From: Dicaeum eximium
Taxonomy: Eukaryota > Chordata > Aves > Passeriformes > Dicaeidae
Assembly: GCA_013396995.1 (NCBI GenBank)
Contig: VWZP01002576.1
Span: 456,655-520,654 of the forward strand
DNA: 64,000 nucleotides
Direction: 5' to 3'
Shown: in pieces, positions 37,608-51,300 of the stretch
Position numbering within the stretch: position 1 is the stretch's first letter
Layout of the letters: every line of letters begins with the position of its first letter
Translations under genes and position numbers: made by a program
The notes under the pieces: model-generated
What the model was told of the DNA's origin: nothing
The model's database searches: none
Seen by the model: the letters and a program-made list of their open reading frames with translations, nothing else

Positions 37608-39278
37608 GTTGCCTTGTGAGCAATATGGTTGAGCTTTTTTAAACAGGTGTGCTGTTTTGAGGTTATGCTATTTCTGAAGTTACTAATAGATTTTAAAGTG
37701 TACATCACTTGTCAAGGAAAAGTTTTCAGTGTAATGCTGCATCTATAGCAATTATTTCAGATCTGAATTTGTTCCATATTTCAAAAAAAGAGTTGTTTTG
37801 CTCCTCATGTGTCTCGTTGATGTTGGTCACTTAGTTGTCTTAAGTTTTCTTCCTCTTGAGAGGAAGATTGTATACAAATCCAGCTTCGGGAATAAACTTT
37901 CCTTTTAGGCATTTGCTTCCTTTTTCCATGTTTTGTTTCATTGCTTGAGAGCTGTTGTTTGCCTGCCTTGGTTTGGAATGTTGGATTTAAAATAAAACAC
38001 AGATGCTATGTCAATAGGTATCTGTTCATAGGAGATTCTGGGTTTCTGTAGCTGATAGATATTCAGCAGCTGTAGTATGGACCTACTCAATTTATGAAAT
38101 CAGTCTCTGCTACTTTTTAATGCTAGTAAGAACACTAGTTGAACAATGTTGTTTAATTTCAGTTGCTTGGCATAATATTAATTCACAATTCTAAGCTTTT
38201 ATATGTTTCTTTTCTCTTTAAGAACAGTGTATACTAGTGAATTCTGTGAAGGCACTGATTCCTTTTGAAATTTGCTGCACTACTTTGAAACTGAGTGATT
38301 TTTGTTTTCTTTCCAATACACTCAGTACTTTAAGAAAAATCATTTTGCTTGATGAACAGTCTGTTACTTTTTATACCTTATTTGCACTCTGCTGTCTCTT
38401 ATTAAATAGTGTAGCACTTGCTTTCTTCAGGAAAGCTCCTGCACCTGTCCTAATTGTGTACATCCATCCACCCAACACTTCAGTTGCTTAGGTTGATTAC
38501 TGGTTTTTCAGAAGGTTTCTGTCTCTTAACAGTTCTGATGTAAGCTTCATCAATATCTCTCAGCTGTGTGCTTTCTAAACTCTCAGAACATACTTACTCA
38601 AAAATTCAAGTTTGTTCTAGTTGCTAACATTGTGATCTGTGGAGTCAGAGGCCTCTGCCCTGTGGTCAGTGATACAGAGACTGCTTGTTTTGGCAAGATT
38701 ATCAGTTAAATTTTGATTTGAAGTTGTCTTAAATATGCAGCAGTTTACCAGATTTTTTTTTTTTCCTGTGAAGTACAGGTGGTCTAAAAGTGTGAATGGT
38801 GCATTGAATAGATATATCTGTATTTCTGTTCCCTATGGAGATGACCCCTTGTTATATTGCTAATGTATTTAAGTACTGATGACAATGAATATATTATTCA
38901 AATCAGCATCTTAAATGTTTGGGTCATAATATTTAACCTAATTGCTTGAATTTTATAATTTGAACTTACTTGGCAATTTGATTATCTTTTTTTAAAAAAT
39001 AAATGTCACTTGCATTAAAAGTGAAGCAAATTTGATGTCATTCAAACATAAATACTCAAATAGTGCATCTTGGGCTTCAATCTCATTAGATTTTTTCTGA
39101 TTATTTTAGCCACGGTAATATTTTGCATATCTTTTTTTCTTCTGCAAGTGCAGATGTTGCCCTTAAGACTGGAAAAATTATAAACAATTGCCTTTGAGTC
39201 TTTCTGAAGAACTACACTTTTTTCTGTGGGTCAGCTGATGGCCAGGCTAAAAGCAAGAGAGAGATGTGAAACTCTGGC

Positions 39279-39344
39279 TTTGCAATATATATATATATTG
39301 CAAATAATATATTCAATATATATATGGGCTGGAACATATATATC
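39279..39344. repeat. (TA)n tract with perfect palindrome
   Basis: A run of TA dinucleotides lies inside a perfect 26-base palindrome (39279-39304) whose arms end in TTTGCAA and TTGCAAA. Further TA runs follow at about 39315-39325 and 39336-39343. Such tracts can extrude as cruciforms and vary in length between individuals. Confidence 0.85.
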
Positions 39345-42300
39345 TCTAAATCCTAAGTCACTACAGACGTAGGCTGACATCTAAACCTGCAGTACATCTC
39401 AAAGCCTTATGATAGATCTTATATATAACTCTTTCTTCTGCTGTTTCTCCTGTAATAAATAATGAGGTAGTTCCTCTTCTGTTGCAATGTCTGCAGTGAT
39501 GTTGGTCATCACAGAACTCAAAGTGGTAGTACCCATCTCCTTACTTTAAAATCCCAGAGTAAAAGCCAAAAGTTGGTTAGAAATTAAGCGTGAATGTGGC
39601 AATTGTTGATAGGCTGCTCTTTTAGTAGTGTTGTAATTGTAAATATTTAGGATAATAGATTCAGTATGTCTTGATATCCAAAGGTGCTGCTATCTATCAC
39701 TGTATTACTGGACTGTAATACTGCTGCTCGTAGGGCTTGATGCTAGTTGAAGCACATAACCCTGTAGTGCTTTTGTTGTGGGGCTTGGACCCTTAAATGC
39801 TCCCAGCAAGGTGGGCTTTTTAAAATGTTTCTGGTGCTTTTCAGTTTTCACTCATTGCCTTTTTTCATATGTGTTGCCTTCTAACAGTTAGAACACAGAC
39901 TTAAGGGTGGCTAAGAGCTTTTAGCAGAAGTCATTTAGAGCAAACGAGGCAGATTAGACCTTAAAGCACTAAAGGAAATTTCTGCTGCCTTTTGTGTTTC
40001 TGACCTGTTCTGCAGATTTAGGTTTGAATTTTGCAAGTTTACTGATTATGGCTCTGTAAATATCTAGAGAAGATGTTTTGTATCAGTGTTTCCAGAAGGT
40101 GAATGGAATTATTAGTGTAATTTTTCACTTTAAATATGGTTAACACTGAGAAATCTTTAATTTCTTTTTTTTAGAAGAAGTACTTGTACAACAGGAAATA
40201 GGCATTGACAGTTTCTAATCTTTCTTTTACACATGATTGAAGTGTATCACTTAAAGTCTGTAGTAGAATGAGAAATGCTAACAATTAGATAATACTCCTG
40301 GGTTTTGTTCTAAATTTTGGAAGGGAATTGCTTTTGTTTTGATGACGCAGTTTAAAATTACTTTCTCTGATGTGTTTCAGTATTTTCATGGACCTAGTTT
40401 GGTAAATAAACCCCTAATGAATCTGGAGTAGTAGAAACTGTGTATAAAGCTATGACTAAGCGTGATGCTTATTTAGAAAGTGAGGTTCTGTTGTTCTGCT
40501 TGTGAAATACTGGAAGTATTTTCAATATATTTAAGGATAGAAACAGATACTTCAGAATTTGATTTGTCTTTAATGAGGTGAGAATTCTGATTCACCTTCC
40601 CTATGAATTCATAAAATTCAGTTTGTTTCACTATGGAGCTCCTAGTCTGTGAATGAGATTGCAGTTTTGTTACCAATTCTCAGGTGTGTAAAAGCGTAAG
40701 GAGCAAAGCAAAAATTATCTAATATTGGTTCTGATTATAAATTACAATTTAGTCAGCTAAATTAAGCAATTAAAATCAGTCACATAAATGAAAAGCATGT
40801 TTATGTTTAGGAATGTTAAACACCTTACTTTCTCACTCACTTCAGAAGCGTGATAAAACGCATTTTTTCCCAAAGTACCTTGCTTGACTGTGGAAACTTT
40901 CATCACAGCTCTAATTGGTAAGGCCTATCTTTACCCACAGAACAATTCTATGCATCTTTATCATGGGGTTTAGTTGCTTGGTGAGATGCTTTACTGCTTT
41001 ATTTTTAACTTTGCTTATAAAAGAGGGCTATTATGGAGGAAAAAACAGTAACTGCTGTTTATGTAGTACTGCATTGAGGTCTTCTGATTTGGAAGTGTGC
41101 AATTCCTGTGTTTCCTCCCTTCCCATCATCCAAAGTGGCAAATAAATACATTTTTGCAATTTAGAATTATAAAAGCCTGAATAATTCAGCATAAAATCTG
41201 TTGCCTTAAAGGGATGTAGAACTTTGTCTAAAGTTCCAGTAACTAATAAAATAAAATGAATTGGTTACTGAGCACCTCTTCTTTGATAAACTTGAGTATA
41301 ACCTCAAAGCCTGTTTCTGCACAGTCAGTTTTTCCTCTTGAGAGGAGGAAAAGCGACTGCATTTATCTGGTAAATTAAAAAAGAGAATAATGTCCCTTAA
41401 GTACAAGAATTCCATTTCTGCTTGATATTTTTAACTATACTATCACTATCTGCAATGGTGCTCCAACTTAAATGTATCTCTCTCACTTCTAATTACTGAG
41501 AAATGGAAGTAGTCTGCAGCTAAATTGCCAACTTTAAGTGCCTTGGGTAATGTCATATGTAGTCACATCTAATTAAAAGGTATTATTATGGAAATCAGTT
41601 GTTGGACTGTATATCTTGAGGATCCTTTGTTCCTGGAATATGAGTTTAATGATGTAAACTGTGAGGCTTAGAGGGCACTGCTGGATCCTACAGTTGGGTT
41701 TGGAGACCGATTTACACACAGCACAACTTGTTAATTCTCTAGATAAATGTGTCACGATTCCCAAGTAGAGCATGGAATTGAACCATTTTTACTCATCTCC
41801 TGGTGTTATTGAAACTGATGTCTTGTCACTGTTCTGAAAACCTCGTCTTAGAGAATAGGATGAAACAGATTATTCACTATCTCGCTTGAGCATGCCTACT
41901 GTTAGATTGTTCACTGGATCTGATTTCCTGAGAGAGTTTCTGTTAACAATCTTTCAATTACTGTTTAAAGGTTTTTATGACCACTTAAAGGAGGGAACTA
42001 CCAAACTGTTCTGTGGGCCTTTAAATAATTGCAAATGGGAATCTAATCATAACAGAGATTCCCATTTTAAAACCATGAAATTGTTAATTTGTCTATCTTT
42101 ACAGCTTTCTCACTTACGTTGATAATTCTAAGCAATTTAAAATCCAATTATTTCCAAAATACGACAGTAATTAGATTAGTGTTTTTACATGAACAGAACA
42201 TGTAGCATAAAAAATAATTTTGGGGGATATTATTTTAGTTATTTGAAGTGGAATTGAAACTACCCAGTTAAGATTCTCTTTAAATTTGAGGCATGAGGAA

Positions 42301-45300
42301 AAGGGTTAGTGTTAAAACCAATACTAAATGGAAAGAAAATGTGACTTTAGTTTATATTACGATGTACAAAAAGTATTGAGAAAGCACAGGTGAGGCAAAT
42401 AGCGTACAAACAGAAAGCTGTTTTGCCCTATAAGAAGAAACAACGTTCCTAATTAAACATGCTAAAAGAACAAATTGCTATTTCACTAAAGATCTAAAGG
42501 TAATATTTATGCAAACAACTACAGAATTTATCAACAGTAAAAAATAGTGCAAAAGTGGTGGGAGGGAAGCAAAACCCAAAAGGCTTCTTGGTTGTGTGTG
42601 TTTGACAAGGCACGGCTTCTGTCTCTGGTGATAAGGTCTCTGCCTTGCTGTTGTGTGTTCTTGTGTCTTCTGTCTGCTGATCCTGCCCGCCGTGTTGTCA
42701 GCGCAGTGAGGAATGTCAGCAGGCAGGAGCACAAGGGACATTAAATGGTTGACACTGAGGGATGGCAGTAAATGAGATGGGAGCTAAATATATAGGTTTG
42801 TGACATTCTAGCAGCTGGCTAAAGTCCTGCTGTTTGTTGCTTGGGTATACTAGACTTAAAAAGGAAGAGAATGCATTGTAGCACTGAGAAGAAAAAAAAC
42901 AGCTGGTGGCTTATCAGTCAGCTGTAATGACAGAGAAGGTTAAAGAGTTTGGAAGGACAAGTCTTCAAAGAGTGCTTTTATTAGTAACATTAAATTCTTA
43001 ATTTGATAAAAATAGTTTTATAAAACTACTCTAAAACTTGGATTGTTCAGCGTAAAAAAGACATGAGTGCTTCATTTGTTGTCCAAATAAAATTACTTTA
43101 AGAATTTGTTTATTTACCTTTGATCCAAGCAGTTTGTTAGGTGATTTTTATAGTAACTTACTTTTGATGTTTTCTTGCTCTGTAATGGGACTCTTCAAAA
43201 CAGTTTGATACTTAAGTATCTTAGAGTTTAATACTTAATTTAGAAAAAAAAGGCTTGTTTTTCTAAGAGGAAAGCATGAATGCCCTTGAATAGTATAAAC
43301 TTTGTATATCTTAATCCCCATCTTTATTACAGAGGGAGAAAAGTGCCATGTGATTTAAATATGATTTTATGTTCGATGTACTTTCAAAATGAAAGGTAAT
43401 GTTAAGAAAAATTTATGTCTAATTGCTTAAAAGCTTAATATTTGACATGTAACATAAGTACATCTAGTTTTTGCAGTGAAGGCTGTTTGAAAGTAAGCTT
43501 GAAATAAATACAACACCTTAGTCGAAAGCTTAGTCCTGCTTGATTCTCTTTGCTGCTTCTTCTTGTCTGAGAGTTTTACAGTTTCTTCTCAAGAACCTGT
43601 TTAGTTTTGGAACCCAGACTTGATTGTTGCCACTGTCTTATAACAGACTCAAAGAGAAGTGAAGAGCAAAACCTCACCTATGGCTTCTCAGCAAGTAAAG
43701 TGGTAGTGAGGAAGCCTTTCTGTCCCCTTCTGTGCTCACAGGCAGTGTCTGTGTTGGTGGCACTGACGCTGGCTGGGACAGGGCCCTGAAAGAAGCTGTG
43801 GGCTGAAGACGTGACTCTGTAATGCAGGTTAAAACCTGGAGTGGAGAGGACTTCGCCTTTTTGTTTTTAGCATTCCTTGTGCTTTGGCATACTCTGACAG
43901 GATAGAAAGAGATCATGAAATTGCAGATCTCCTGCTCTTAGTGGGAATTGGTCTGTACCATCCCAAAAGTTTGTTGGAGTGTTGGTGGAAGCGAGGTGTA
44001 ACCGAGCAGCTTAGTGTCAGCTTTTACACCACTGCTACAGCCATCATTGGGTCTCATTTGTCTTAATATTAGGAGCTGGTTTTTTTCCTGTTACAGGAGC
44101 ACCTTCTGCTTGCTACAGTAGTACTATCAGTGTGGTTTTCCATCATTTTGAGATAGTCTTGCATTAATTTATGTGTTTGTATATGTTTTTCTTCTCTTCA
44201 GTTCACATGGATTGTACTTAGCAGGATGATGCACCAGATAATGTTTTCAGGCCTTGAATAAAAGAGATTAGAGAGATTTGAGCTGCTTTGCTCAGGGAGT
44301 TTGATGTATTGTGTTTAGGCAGATTGACTTTTTTTATGTACCTCTGTATAGAGAGATTTATGGCCGTGGAGCTGTATAGTAATTTTAAAATCTTGTCGTG
44401 TTTAGTACATTATGCCATTTCTGAAGTGCTGGTTTTCATTTCTAATTATCACAGCAAGTCTTAGTGGATCTTAATTTTGAATTTTGTAACTTGTTTAGCC
44501 AATGCCAATATTAGCTCTGTGTGATGTTATGCAAAAATATCAGAATATGTATCAACAGAATTTAGCTAATCTAATAAACTTGCCTTTATTCCTTCTATAT
44601 GCCTAAGGCAGTTTATTGATAGTATTAGCTTTTTTCCAAGTGATTGTTTCATTCTGCACAGTAATAAACAGAAGCACACAGCTTTTATAGCTTTATATTA
44701 GAGGTCAGTAATTTAAGAGTTATTCTTAAATTGTCTCTACCTTTATAATCTGTTATCTGACTTCCACTGCTTCTCTTGAAAGGAACTTAGGGAGTGCAAT
44801 GTCTTCAATGTTTTGAAATCTCTTGATTCTTTGATAATATAATGTAAGGTCTTCTGGTGGCATTCATTTTCACAAAAAGCACAGATCTCCCTTTAGATTT
44901 GGATTGCTTTCTACCTTCCCTCTGAAGGTTCTATTATCTTAATGCCAAAACTTTATGGTGGAGGCGTAATTTTTCTACAGGAGAATGAAAAAAGATTTGT
45001 TACTCAATCCTTGGATGGTAAAGCTTCTTAGTATTCACTTAATTTTGAACTAAATGGTAAATCTCTTGGCATAAATGTTTACATCTTGGATTAGTTTTTA
45101 GAAAAAGAAATTGAAAAAAATATTGGTTAGATATGATAATTTGCCAAATCTAGAAGATTAGGATACCTAGATTTTGGTATGCTGTTAGATAGACTGATCT
45201 TCAAATTGGTCAAAGAATTGATGAAGAAATTGTGTTAGCTCTTTAGCAGCTAATCTGGGAAAACAGTGCCTTTGAGATTAAAGGTACTACTCTTGTGTTA

Positions 45301-45616
45301 ACATAGAAGTTATTTTTTTCTTTTTCCACCTGTGATAACACATGTATATATGGTGTTTAAAAATTAAAGTGGAATCTTCTGCCCAGAGGAGCCAAAAATA
45401 CATTTTCCAGGAAGACTGTTAGTGGTTCAGTGTTGTTTCAATGGATGAAAATTAAGCTGGCATCCTAGATAACATTTTGAAGATGCTGAATTTTGTATAT
45501 ACAGACATTACTATGTCCTGAATTCTTATGACTCTATTTTCATGATGAGTTCTGACAGATACCTATTTCAAACAGATGACAGAAGAAAACTGTATCTTGG
45601 CTTCTCTGATTAGTTG

Positions 45617-45643
45617 TAATGATTATTAGTTAATGATTATTAG
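45617..45643. repeat. 14-base period tandem duplication
   Basis: TAATGATTATTAG occurs at 45617-45629 and 45631-45643, separated by one base. The unit contains TAAT motifs. Confidence 0.85.
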
Positions 45644-46153
45644 CATTCATCCAACTAGATGTAGCTACTCAGATGGTTCTGTCAATTTAATTAGAATTTC
45701 AGTGCTAAAAAATAAGTTTATTTAGATAAATATCTAGCTGTCATTATATTTCATTAAAAATATTCAATACATAACTAACAACACCAAGTATTTAATTTTA
45801 CTCAGATCCTCCTTTTTAAACTGCAAATTTAGAATTCAGAGAAAAAAGTTGTATCCTTGAGTGTATTACTATTGGTTTGTTTTTATCTTTTAATTTGTGC
45901 TTTGAGATGTCTTTGTTCTTTAATCAAGAAAGCTATTACCATTATTAAAATTACCTGGAAAGCTAGCCTGATTTTTATTTTATTTATTTCATTTTTTTAA
46001 TAGATCTGGTCTAATGTATTTACATGAGGTTTGTAAAGCTGTTTGTCAGTTAAACATGCTCTCAAAGCCTTCAGCAGAGGTTATTAGAGGTGAATGATGT
46101 GGGTTTAAAGGATTTAGTAATTCATTCTAAATCCCAGCTATACTTTTTAATGC

Positions 46154-46184
46154 TTTTTTTATTTTTTCTTTTTTTTTTTTTTTT
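46154..46184. repeat. Poly-T-rich tract
   Basis: A T-rich run with 16 uninterrupted T at 46169-46184, about 260 bases upstream of the CR1 fragment. No element body was seen next to it. Confidence 0.85.
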
Positions 46185-46440
46185 GGAAGGAGCATTTTAA
46201 GTATCAGTATGTGGTCTGCAGGGTAAAAAATTGTATTTTGTTGACATCACATGGATAATCTGGTTTGTCTAGCTTACAGCTGCAGTGATCAGAAAGATTC
46301 TGAGCTTTTCGAATGATCACTATATCAGTGGCTGATATTCTGCTCAGTCAGGAGCAAATGCGAATAATCTGTGATGGGCAGGTCAACTCTACCAACGGAG
46401 CTAACGTTGCGGAGTTATGGTGTGTAAACTGTGGCACCCT

Positions 46441-46737
46441 TACAGGACCTGAAGGGACCCTACAAGAGAGCTGGAGAGGGTCTTTTAGGATAGGTCAAGG
46501 GGGAATGGATTTAAATTGAAGGAAGGTAGAATAAAATTAGATGTTAGGAAGAAATTCCTCACCCTTAGGGTGGTGAGACAGTGGAACAGGTTGCCCAGAG
46601 AAGCTGTGGATGCTCAAGGCCATATTGGATGGAGCTCTGAGCTACCTGGTCTGGTAGAAGGTGTCCCTGCCCCTGGCAGGGGTTTGGAATTACATGATCT
46701 TCAAGTTCCCTTCCAATCCTAACTGTTCTATGATTTA
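46441..46737 (+). mobile_element. CR1 LINE 3' fragment, sense orientation
   Basis: The segment resembles the 3' end of CR1 retrotransposons: 'gagctggagaggg', 'gttaggaagaaattcctcac', 'cagtggaacaggttgcccag', 'ggtgtccctgcccctggcag', and a terminus close to the ATTCTATG repeat ('gttctatgattta'). The 5' end is truncated at about 46441, typical of CR1. A short internal deletion follows 'gctgtggatg', where the 'ccatccctggaagtg' stretch of the consensus is missing. It is an old, non-coding copy, lying about 9.9 kb before exon 3. The exact CR1 subfamily cannot be assigned by eye. Confidence 0.9.
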
Positions 46738-48329
46738 TGAAATGCAGTAAGTTGCTATTTTTATTTTAAGATGGTTATGTTGCTGTGGTGTTGGGGCTTT
46801 AATTGTATGGTGGTGCTTCATAAAAACAATATAGTTTTTATTGTAGCAAGCAATATATCTATTAAAATTAATCACCCAGTTAATATAACCTCAGTTTTCT
46901 ATCTGAAATTATATTGTGTGCTGTTTATTTTGGCACATTCCAGAACACAACTGGAAGTAGTATTTAATTTATTAAATAATGTTACAGTGCCAGAACACAG
47001 GTAGTAGCAAAGAGAACTTAGTAGTTGAATAGGACTCAATGTCAACCATTGAAAATTTAATACTTTTCATATTAGTAAACAACAGAACTACTTCAAGAGG
47101 CAAGATCTTAAATTGGAACATATCCTGATTTGTCATATTATAAATCCTAAAAGTTCTGATCTATTGTACCACCTGTTTTTAATGTTACTTAGAGAATATC
47201 ACCAGTAAGAAATAATAGATGAGTAATTTTTAAGGTAGACCAAAATGTTTGTTATGGTAATCCATCCTTTAAGCCATTCAGCATGTATTGCTGATGTCCA
47301 AGAAGGGAAGGCAGCAATTCTGAATTCTTTAGTGAGAACAAGGTGCTGCTGTTCATTGCTGATTGTTTACTGTCTTCTTAATAAAGTTTTACTGGAAAAC
47401 ACAGATAAATTTCTATCAGCATTTCTTATTAAAGATGATGTGCAGAGTCTCTGTGGGCAAGGTCTGTTCACTGACTGCCCAAGGAATGCTGTGCTCAGTT
47501 TTTGTGAGCCAGCTGACTTGCAGCATGTGTGCGTTCATTCAAGAGATTTTATTTGGTTCTGAACATAATGTGAACAATTCAGTGTTTGAATTGTGCTGAT
47601 GGCACCAGCTTCCTAGACGAGGTGAGTTAGAGGTTAGACAGCACTGAAGCAGACTGACTCATGTATGCCATGAAACATAAATACCCCAGTACTTAGAAGA
47701 GAGATTTAAGTTGTTCTCTCCTGCTCCACACAGTGCTTACTAATCAGTTTGATAAAGTTTCTGGAGAACTTTCTCCTTTCTGGACGTCCCATAGAATCTG
47801 TACTGTTCTAGTTGTTTTAAGAAGCTGTGCTTAAAAACCCAGTTAAATATAATGTAATTTAAAGGAATTTAACATGTTACTAAAATTACTCCTACACTAA
47901 CTGCATTGCATAATACTTAAATGTAGTTCTGGGAAAGAGTAATAGATGCAGGTGTTTGTATGCAGAGAACTCATTTCCTCTGTTATAGCTGAATTTTTCA
48001 TTGGAACCTCTGCAATGAGTAATAGGCAAAACCTATGCACTAACGTGTTCATTTTCCTCCAGATGCTGATATATTTTGTATAGTATATCAGACTTCAAAA
48101 CACTGAATGTTAACTTTGTTCTCCTGCTGCACAAATACTATGTTTTAGTGTTATGTATTACAATTATGTTCATATCCTTTGTTTTTGCATTAATACATAT
48201 TTTGCAGATGTTTTTGAATTAGACCAAGCTGGTCTTACTCCCACAATAATTATCAGTTCTTTCCCATAACAAGACAAGTTACTGTCTGGCTTTGATGTTG
48301 AAAAGTGATTATGGTAACTGAACTAGAAC

Positions 48330-48346
48330 AAAAAAAAAAAAAAAAA
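48330..48346. repeat. Poly-A tract
   Basis: Seventeen consecutive A followed by an A/C-rich stretch to about 48365. No identifiable retroelement precedes it. Confidence 0.85.
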
Positions 48347-51300
48347 CCACCAAAACCCAAACGTCCCCAACCCTATAATCTTTGTTAAAAATGTATGCAG
48401 TGTACTAAATAAATATGGAACCAGTCTGAGTGCATTAAATCTGTACTGAAAATTATTCTTAGCCATTTAATACGCTCAGGAAAAGAAAAAAAAAATCTTT
48501 TCTTTATCTTGTTTCTAAGATGTTGTTCTCCTCTTTGTGACCACTCAACTTTGAGAGAATTAGAACTGCTTCAAATATTTTAGCTGTAGTGACCCTTTTA
48601 TTTAATGTTGGGGATTAAATTGCTCACGCTTGAAGTCATCTCAGAGGTTGTTCAGCACATGTGCTAGAAGTTTTGATTTTGTTTATCTAGCACAAAAGTA
48701 CCTAATTGAAAATATGGCAAATCCTAATTTTCTGACTGTTGATATTCTGTATTTTGTTCTCCAGTACCTTAATGGTTTTACTTTTGTGTTTAAGTGATGA
48801 AGAGATTATTTAATGGTAATTTGTATGTATAAGTTGCTTACAGCACAGCATTTCTAATTTACTACTTAACTTCATCACTTAAATGCTTCAATAGTTCTCA
48901 TTTAGCTTTGATTATAGTATTAAGATGGTATATGTCAGATACACACAGCAAATGTAAGTGGATGTATTTGACATAAGCAGATTATATGTGTCAAGCTGGT
49001 ATTCACTACATGTGTACTTCGACCTTTACTTGGTTATTTTGCTTAGAAAACAATGCCATATTTAGGGATGGAGTGAATGTTTTTCATGCATTGTTATCTG
49101 CAGCACCTCTCCTTTTGCCAGTAGTATGTGAGTTTGATAGAGACTTGGGGAAACAACTTCACATGCTGTCACTAGCAGTCGCACCAACTACCTGAAGTTA
49201 GTTTGTGTGTAAAAATTAACTTCTAAATGTGGCTACTAGTGTCTTATGTTCACCGTATTGACAACGATAATACCATGTGCTTTATCAGCCTCTTCTCCCT
49301 TTAAAATCTCACCTGATAATCTGCTTTTCTTAACTATGTTACAAACTTGCCGAATTTGGCTGGAGCACATTTGATCCTCAAACTACATGTTAGTGCAGTT
49401 AATGAAAGATTTCACAATTTCAGCATTATTCTTGAAACATTATACTTTTCCCTCTTGATTTCTGAAATGTGTACAAGTGGCTGTTTATGTAATCTTGGCC
49501 TTCTTTATTTTTGGTTAATCTATAATGTGGTCACTGAGTATGGGATGCACTTGTTTTTATTTGATAGTAGTTCTTACTGCTTCTACAAAAGCTGTGTAGC
49601 TGTTTTCTGATGAGATAAGTGTGAAAATATCTGCAATACTGAAAAATACTGAAAATACTTTAAAAGGCGTTAAATATATCTGAGGTTTTGTCGTCATGGA
49701 AAAAGAAACTTTGTTCTACTAATCCCAACCTACCAAAAAAATGTTGTGGTATCATCTTCCATATGGGAGGAGATAGTGGCAACAGTTTCAAGTATTTGAA
49801 GAATTTTGATTGAAAGAAGGAGGTGGGGGCTGTAAATGTTAACTGAAAGGTTACATATTTAATCCATAACTGCTCTTTTATTATCTGGCAAATTACATGT
49901 GTACAGGTGTAAATGCTAGTTCTCATAACAGTATATGTTTGTACACTTATGTGTACAGAAATACACATCACTACAGCTGTGCTTGTAAAAAAAGCCTAAC
50001 TAAACAAACATCCCTGCCCCCCAAAAAAAACCCAAAAGCAACAACCAAAAGCCAATTTTTTGACAAAGTTGTCATTGTGGAAATGGTTATATGGTCATGA
50101 TATACTAGTGGAATAAATATTGAAAAATGTTATTGCTAGAAAGCGTATGCAGTGTAAGGTAAGGTAAATTACCAATTTGTCATTTCTTTTTTTTCCTATA
50201 AAATGTTTCAGATTACTTTCTCACAAATTAATTCTCCTAGGTACCTGTCTATAATTTTATGCTACAAGCTTTGTTTTCTATATTAAACACTAAACTACCT
50301 AACTGAAAGTATATAATCTTACAGTTTAATATGCTGTATTTTGTTTTCTAATACCTCAAGTAGTTTTATACTTGTTTCAAGAGGCTTTCAAAAAATCAAA
50401 TCAGCCATATGTATCTGATTTATTTTTTATGATTGTCTAAGACTCGGCTGAGAGCAATGCAAGATTTTCTGAGAAATGCAGAAAAATAACTGTATAATCA
50501 GTATCATAAAACAATATTCCTTTAAAAAGAAGACAATAAAAAAAATGAAACGGAATTTGCTAATTTTGCTGGGTCAGTGAAAGCTTTATTGGATTCAGTG
50601 TCCATTCCTGTATTTGTTTTGTCAGCATAGTGCTTGCTATTATCTTCTGCAGTAGTATTTCCAGTTTGTTTGCATATAAATGTTATGATTAAGTGCATTA
50701 GCTAATTTTCTTTGTAAAAAACACCCATGAAAATACATACTTGAATTTAATTGTATCTTTAAGAAATTTATTAATCCTTGGGGTAATGTTAATCTTGCTC
50801 ACCAAGAGTACTCATATTAAACAAACACCATTGTGAGTGTCATACACATTCATCATGCTTTGTTTTAGAATGCCTTTATTGTCTTGCAGTTTCCTTTGTG
50901 TCTCTTCATTACTCCATTTCCATGTTTGGCACTTCACCCTGTGTTTTAATTTAATAATCTGTCAGATTAAGTTATCTCCTAAATGGTCTTGGAGTATGAC
51001 TATTGCAGTCTGAAGACATAGAAGGTTTCTTCTGAAGTGGTTAAACTGACTGCCAGCATTGCTTCTTAAGATAAAAAGTTACCAGACGTTCTCCAGTATA
51101 ACATCCAGTTTTTAGTTGCTTCTTAACCATGACACATTCTAACCATGCAGAGTCCTGGTCTTCAGATGCTTTTTATTGAGTGTGGAAAATCATATGAAAG
51201 TGAAATGAGCAGGAAATGCTGCTCTCCATGTCTTCAAAAAGCAAACTAATCACCAGGACATTTTAAACCACGTTTTTGGGATTCTTTAGTTCGCTTAATG

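Noticed and set aside
46313..46722. Two adjacent open frames across the CR1 fragment
   Set aside because: They translate the non-coding 3' region of CR1 and flanking DNA; not a host gene.
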